Positions 60,502-64,000 of a stretch of DNA of 64,000 bases are shown here, piece by piece. The translations under genes and the position numbers were made by a program. The stretch spans positions 1,311,922 through 1,375,921 of the forward strand of contig NZ_CP048289.1 in NCBI RefSeq assembly GCF_014084105.1, written 5' to 3'. The notes beneath the pieces were generated by a model. That model was not told where the DNA came from, did no database searches, and was given only the letters and a program-made list of their open reading frames with translations. How positions within the stretch are numbered: position 1 is the first letter of the stretch; each line of letters starts with the position of its first letter. This stretch comes from Streptacidiphilus sp. P02-A3a. GTDB taxonomy: Bacteria > Actinomycetota > Actinomycetes > Streptomycetales > Streptomycetaceae.

Positions 60502-62865
60502 ATGTCCGCGCCCAGCAGGACCAGCGGGACCAGCAACGACGCGCACACAGACAGGCAGGCCGGGAAAACGGAGAGCGAAGCGCAGGCGCAGACCCAGGCG
60601 GAGACGCTGCGGGACCGCGAGATCGCGGTGGAGCAGCATCATCTCGACCAGGTGTACCACCGGCTGGAGGAGAAGCTGGCCGAGGCCGAGTTCATCCTCG
60701 ACGACGCCAGCCGCAAGTTCCAGGTGGGCACCCCCGGGGCGCTCGCCGAGCGCGACGCCCAGGTGTTTCAGGCCGGAGCGCACCTCCAGCGGCTGAACAG
60801 CGAGTTCGAGGACTTCCTGTTCGGCCGGATCGACCTCCAGCAGCCGGACAGCCCCGAGGAGGATGGTTTCCCCTCGCAGACGCCGCTCGACCCGGCCGAC
60901 CCGGCCGTCGCCGAGTCGCTGCACATCGGCCGGATCGGGGTGCTCGACGCGGAGTACGGGCCGCTGGTGATCGACTGGCGGGCGCCGGCCGCCGCGCCCT
61001 TCTACCGGGCCACCCCGCTACAGCCCGGCCGGGTGCTCCGCCGCCGGGTGATCCGCTCGCGCGGACGCCGGGTCCTCGGTGTCGAGGACGACCTGCTGCG
61101 CCCCGAGCTGGAGCCGGTCCTCGACGGCGAGCCGCTGGCGGTCATCGGCGACGGCGCGCTGATGGCGACGCTGGGCCGGGCCCGCGGCCACACCATGCGC
61201 GACATCGTCTCCAGCATCCAGCAGGAGCAGGACATCGTGATCCGGGCCGCCGCCACCGGCGCGACCCTGGTCAGCGGCGGTCCCGGTACCGGCAAGACCG
61301 CCGTGGCGCTGCACCGCGCCGCCTTCCTGCTCTACCAGGACCGCCGCCGCTACGCGGGCGGGATCCTGGTGGTCAGCCCGACCCCGCTGCTGGTCTCCTA
61401 CACCGAGGGGGTGCTGCCCGCGCTGGGGGAGGAGGGGCAGGTCGCGATCCGCGCGGTCGGCAGCCTGGTGGAAGGCATCGAGGCGGACGCCTACGACAGC
61501 CCGGAGGCGGCCCGGGTCAAGGGCTCCTCGCGGATGGTCACGCTGACCCGCCGCGCCGCCCGGGCCGCGGTGGACACCGACGACACGCCGACCGAGCTGC
61601 GGGTGACCGCTCTCGGCGAGGTGCTGCGGCTGGACGCCAACGCGCTGCGCAACCTGCGGCGGACCGTCCTGGGCACCGGCGGCACCCCGATCAACCTGCT
61701 CCGCCCGCGTGCCCGGCGACTGCTGCTGGACGCCCTGTGGTCGCTGCTGCTGCGCACCCGGCCCCGGCCGACCGACCGGCTGGACCGCGAGCAGCAGCAG
61801 CGCGAGCGGGAGGCCTTCGACGAGTACGTCAGCGACGAGGAGGGGTTCCTGGCCTTCCTCGACGCCTGGTGGCCCGCGCTCACCCCGCGCCGGGTGCTGG
61901 CGACCCTGCGCGACCAGCGCCGGATCGCCCGGCTGGCCCGCGGCGAACTGAGCCAGCCGGAGGTCCGGCTGCTGGCGGGCTCCTGGCGGCAGCTGGACGA
62001 CGCCGGGCGCGGCAGCGTCACCGCGCACGATGTGGCGCTGCTGGACGAGCTGACGGTGCTGCTCGGCGAGGCCGCCCGGCAGCGCAGCCGCGAGGTGAAC
62101 CCGATGGACCTGCTGACCGGCCTGGACGAGGTCACCACCTTCGCCGAGCGCTCCCGCCGCGCCGAGTCCCGGCGGGAGGCCGACGAGCGCCGCGACTACG
62201 CCCACATCATCGTGGACGAGGCGCAGGACCTGACCCCGATGCAGTGGCGCATGATCGGCCGCCGGGCCCGGCAGGCGACCTGGACCATCGTCGGCGACCC
62301 GGCGCAGAGCTCCTGGATCGACCCGGCCGAGGCGCAGGCGGCGATGGACGAGACCCTGGGCAGCAAGCCGCGCCGGAGCTACACGCTGACCACCAACTAC
62401 CGGAACCCGGCCGAGATCGCCGAGGTGGCGGCGCGGATCCTGGCGCAGGCCGCCCCGGGCACGCTGCCGCCGAACGCGGTGCGCTCCACCGGCGTGCACC
62501 CGCGCTTCGTGTCGGTGGCGGCCGAGGACCGGGTCGGTCCGGCGGCGCGGGCCGAGGTGGAGCGGCTGCTGGCGGAGGTGGACGGCACGGTCGGCATCGT
62601 CGTCCCGATGGACCGCCGGGAGGAGGCGGCCGGCTGGATCGACGGGCTCGGCCGCCGGGCGGTGGCGCTGGGCAGCCTGGAGGCCAAGGGCCTGGAGTAC
62701 GACGCCACGGTCGTGGCCGACCCCTCCGGGATCGCGGGCGAGTCGGACGCCGGGCTGCGGGTGCTCTACGTGGCGCTGACCCGGGCGACCCAGCGGCTGA
62801 CGGTGCTGTCGGGACCGCTGGACCTGCCGGACGCCGACGGAGTCCCGGCGCTGCTGCGGGACTGA
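60502..62865 (+). CDS. HelD-type UvrD-like ATPase (RNA polymerase recycling factor)
   Basis: A 787-residue superfamily 1 ATPase of the HelD/HelR group. The N-terminal arm is a charged coiled coil (LDQVYHRLEEKLAEAEFIL); then come ESLHIGRIGVLDAEYGPLVIDWRAP (the conserved HelD core start), the P-loop GGPGTGKTA (Lys265), Walker B HIIVDEAQDLTPMQWRMI, DPAQSSW, the motif TTNYRNPAEI, and the C-terminal LEAKGLEYDATVVADP and LYVALTRATQRL. HelD proteins pull RNA polymerase off DNA; the actinobacterial HelR also gives rifamycin tolerance. I choose ATG 60502 with AGGGGG before it; ATG 60481 is an in-frame alternative. A possible -10 box is TAGGGT at 60435-60440. Confidence 0.9.
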   Translation: MSAPSRTSGTSNDAHTDRQAGKTESEAQAQTQAETLRDREIAVEQHHLDQVYHRLEEKLAEAEFILDDASRKFQVGTPGALAERDAQVFQAGAHLQRLNSEFEDFLFGRIDLQQPDSPEEDGFPSQTPLDPADPAVAESLHIGRIGVLDAEYGPLVIDWRAPAAAPFYRATPLQPGRVLRRRVIRSRGRRVLGVEDDLLRPELEPVLDGEPLAVIGDGALMATLGRARGHTMRDIVSSIQQEQDIVIRAAATGATLVSGGPGTGKTAVALHRAAFLLYQDRRRYAGGILVVSPTPLLVSYTEGVLPALGEEGQVAIRAVGSLVEGIEADAYDSPEAARVKGSSRMVTLTRRAARAAVDTDDTPTELRVTALGEVLRLDANALRNLRRTVLGTGGTPINLLRPRARRLLLDALWSLLLRTRPRPTDRLDREQQQREREAFDEYVSDEEGFLAFLDAWWPALTPRRVLATLRDQRRIARLARGELSQPEVRLLAGSWRQLDDAGRGSVTAHDVALLDELTVLLGEAARQRSREVNPMDLLTGLDEVTTFAERSRRAESRREADERRDYAHIIVDEAQDLTPMQWRMIGRRARQATWTIVGDPAQSSWIDPAEAQAAMDETLGSKPRRSYTLTTNYRNPAEIAEVAARILAQAAPGTLPPNAVRSTGVHPRFVSVAAEDRVGPAARAEVERLLAEVDGTVGIVVPMDRREEAAGWIDGLGRRAVALGSLEAKGLEYDATVVADPSGIAGESDAGLRVLYVALTRATQRLTVLSGPLDLPDADGVPALLRD

Positions 62866-62887
62866 CACCGCCACGGTCGGCGACAGC

Positions 62888-62924
62888 ACTGAGGCTCCCC
62901 ACCAGTCAGGTGGGGAGCCTCAGT
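62888..62924 (+). terminator. Terminator after the HelD-type gene
   Basis: A perfect 16-bp stem (62888-62903 with 62909-62924) around AGTCA, 22 bp after the stop codon. Confidence 0.85.
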
Positions 62925-63252
62925 TGACGATCAGTGCGACACCGACCCGCCATGCTCGCCTCGCGGCAAGTGGTCGCTCGAAGCGACTAAGGTTGGGCCC
63001 GGGGGCTTGGATCGAGCCGGTGCCGCACACCCAGACTAACAAAGCCTCCCGGAAACGCATTCCCTTCGCCGGAGAAACTTCCGCCCCCGGCCGCCCGGTG
63101 ACCCGTCCCGGGGCCCGCCCCAGCTGCGGCTATCCGCGCAGTGGAACAATATTTCCACCTACTGGCTGGTAGGTGGGATCATCGAAGCGGAAACCGGCGA
63201 ACCAGCGCACGGCGAACAGCGCACAACGAACGTGCTCACGGAAGAAGGAACG
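62925..63252 (+). promoter_or_regulatory. Upstream region of malic enzyme with inverted repeats
   Basis: These 328 bases have no gene. They contain GTCGCT-CGA-AGCGAC at 62973-62987, immediately before a TAAGGT box (62988-62993). Nearer the gene, GTGGAA-N6-TTCCAC (63141-63158) overlaps a second stem CCACCTAC/GTAGGTGG (63155-63162 with 63169-63176). The two cannot form at the same time, so they could be an operator or a simple switch. Confidence 0.5.

Positions 63253-64000
<748 letters not shown>

Overview
The window is a high-GC actinobacterial chromosome segment, and gene content and order point to Streptomycetaceae (a Streptomyces, Kitasatospora or Streptacidiphilus relative). The 16S, 23S and 5S sequences are streptomycete-like. 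The neighbourhood manB-SIS-manA, ahcY, mtrAB-lpqB, hpf, secA, an NAD-type glutamate dehydrogenase, pkaA/pkaB, prfB, ftsEX, smpB-ssrA and malic enzyme is the core-chromosome order I know from Streptomyces coelicolor. Almost everything is housekeeping; there is no insertion sequence, prophage, CRISPR array or tRNA gene that I can see.

Layout. 1-4.8 kb: the end of a DUF3499 gene, then mannose metabolism (manB, a Trm112-like protein, a SIS-domain isomerase-like protein, manA). 4.9-7.4 kb, minus strand: three conserved hypothetical genes, two of them carrying tandem YbjQ-like domains. 7.9-10.1 kb: ahcY and an unknown gene. 10.0-15.8 kb: a complete rRNA operon with several candidate promoters and a strong terminator. 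15.9-24.5 kb: a membrane protein, mtrA-mtrB-lpqB, comF, hpf and an orphan response regulator. 24.6-30.9 kb: a YcaQ/AlkX-type DNA glycosylase, then a tight four-gene cluster (PelF-like glycosyltransferase, polytopic membrane protein, spherulin-4 protein, GH114 lipoprotein) that looks like a small galactosamine-polysaccharide system. 31.1-36.1 kb: secA, an Rv3235-like gene, a DUF6912-like gene and a HAD phosphatase. 36.5-41.4 kb: the large NAD-glutamate dehydrogenase. 41.5-47.9 kb: a sugar ABC transporter (ATPase, two permeases, binding lipoprotein) divergent from a ROK repressor. 48.1-54.7 kb: an FHA/EccC-like ATPase divergent from two Ser/Thr kinases. 54.9-64 kb: prfB, an LAETG wall protein, a small zinc-ribbon membrane protein, ftsEX, smpB, ssrA, a HelD-type helicase and the start of an NAD-malic enzyme.

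How the genes fit together. Several sets act on one process: mannose-phosphate interconversion for GDP-mannose and glycans; MtrA-MtrB-LpqB for cell-cycle and envelope signalling; SmpB-tmRNA, RF2 and HPF for ribosome termination, rescue and hibernation, with a HelD-type RNA polymerase recycling factor alongside; and FtsEX, the kinases and the sortase substrate for envelope and division.

The points most worth a second look are: the Pel/galactosaminogalactan-like cluster at 26.3-30.9 kb; a 16-bp palindrome TCACT-N6-AGTGA found three times, always between genes; an ABC ATPase whose signature, D-loop and H-loop are all degenerate; a permease with an inserted extracellular domain; an FHA/EccC protein with Arg in place of the Walker A Lys; and a run of GGGACG elements spaced 10-11 bp apart.
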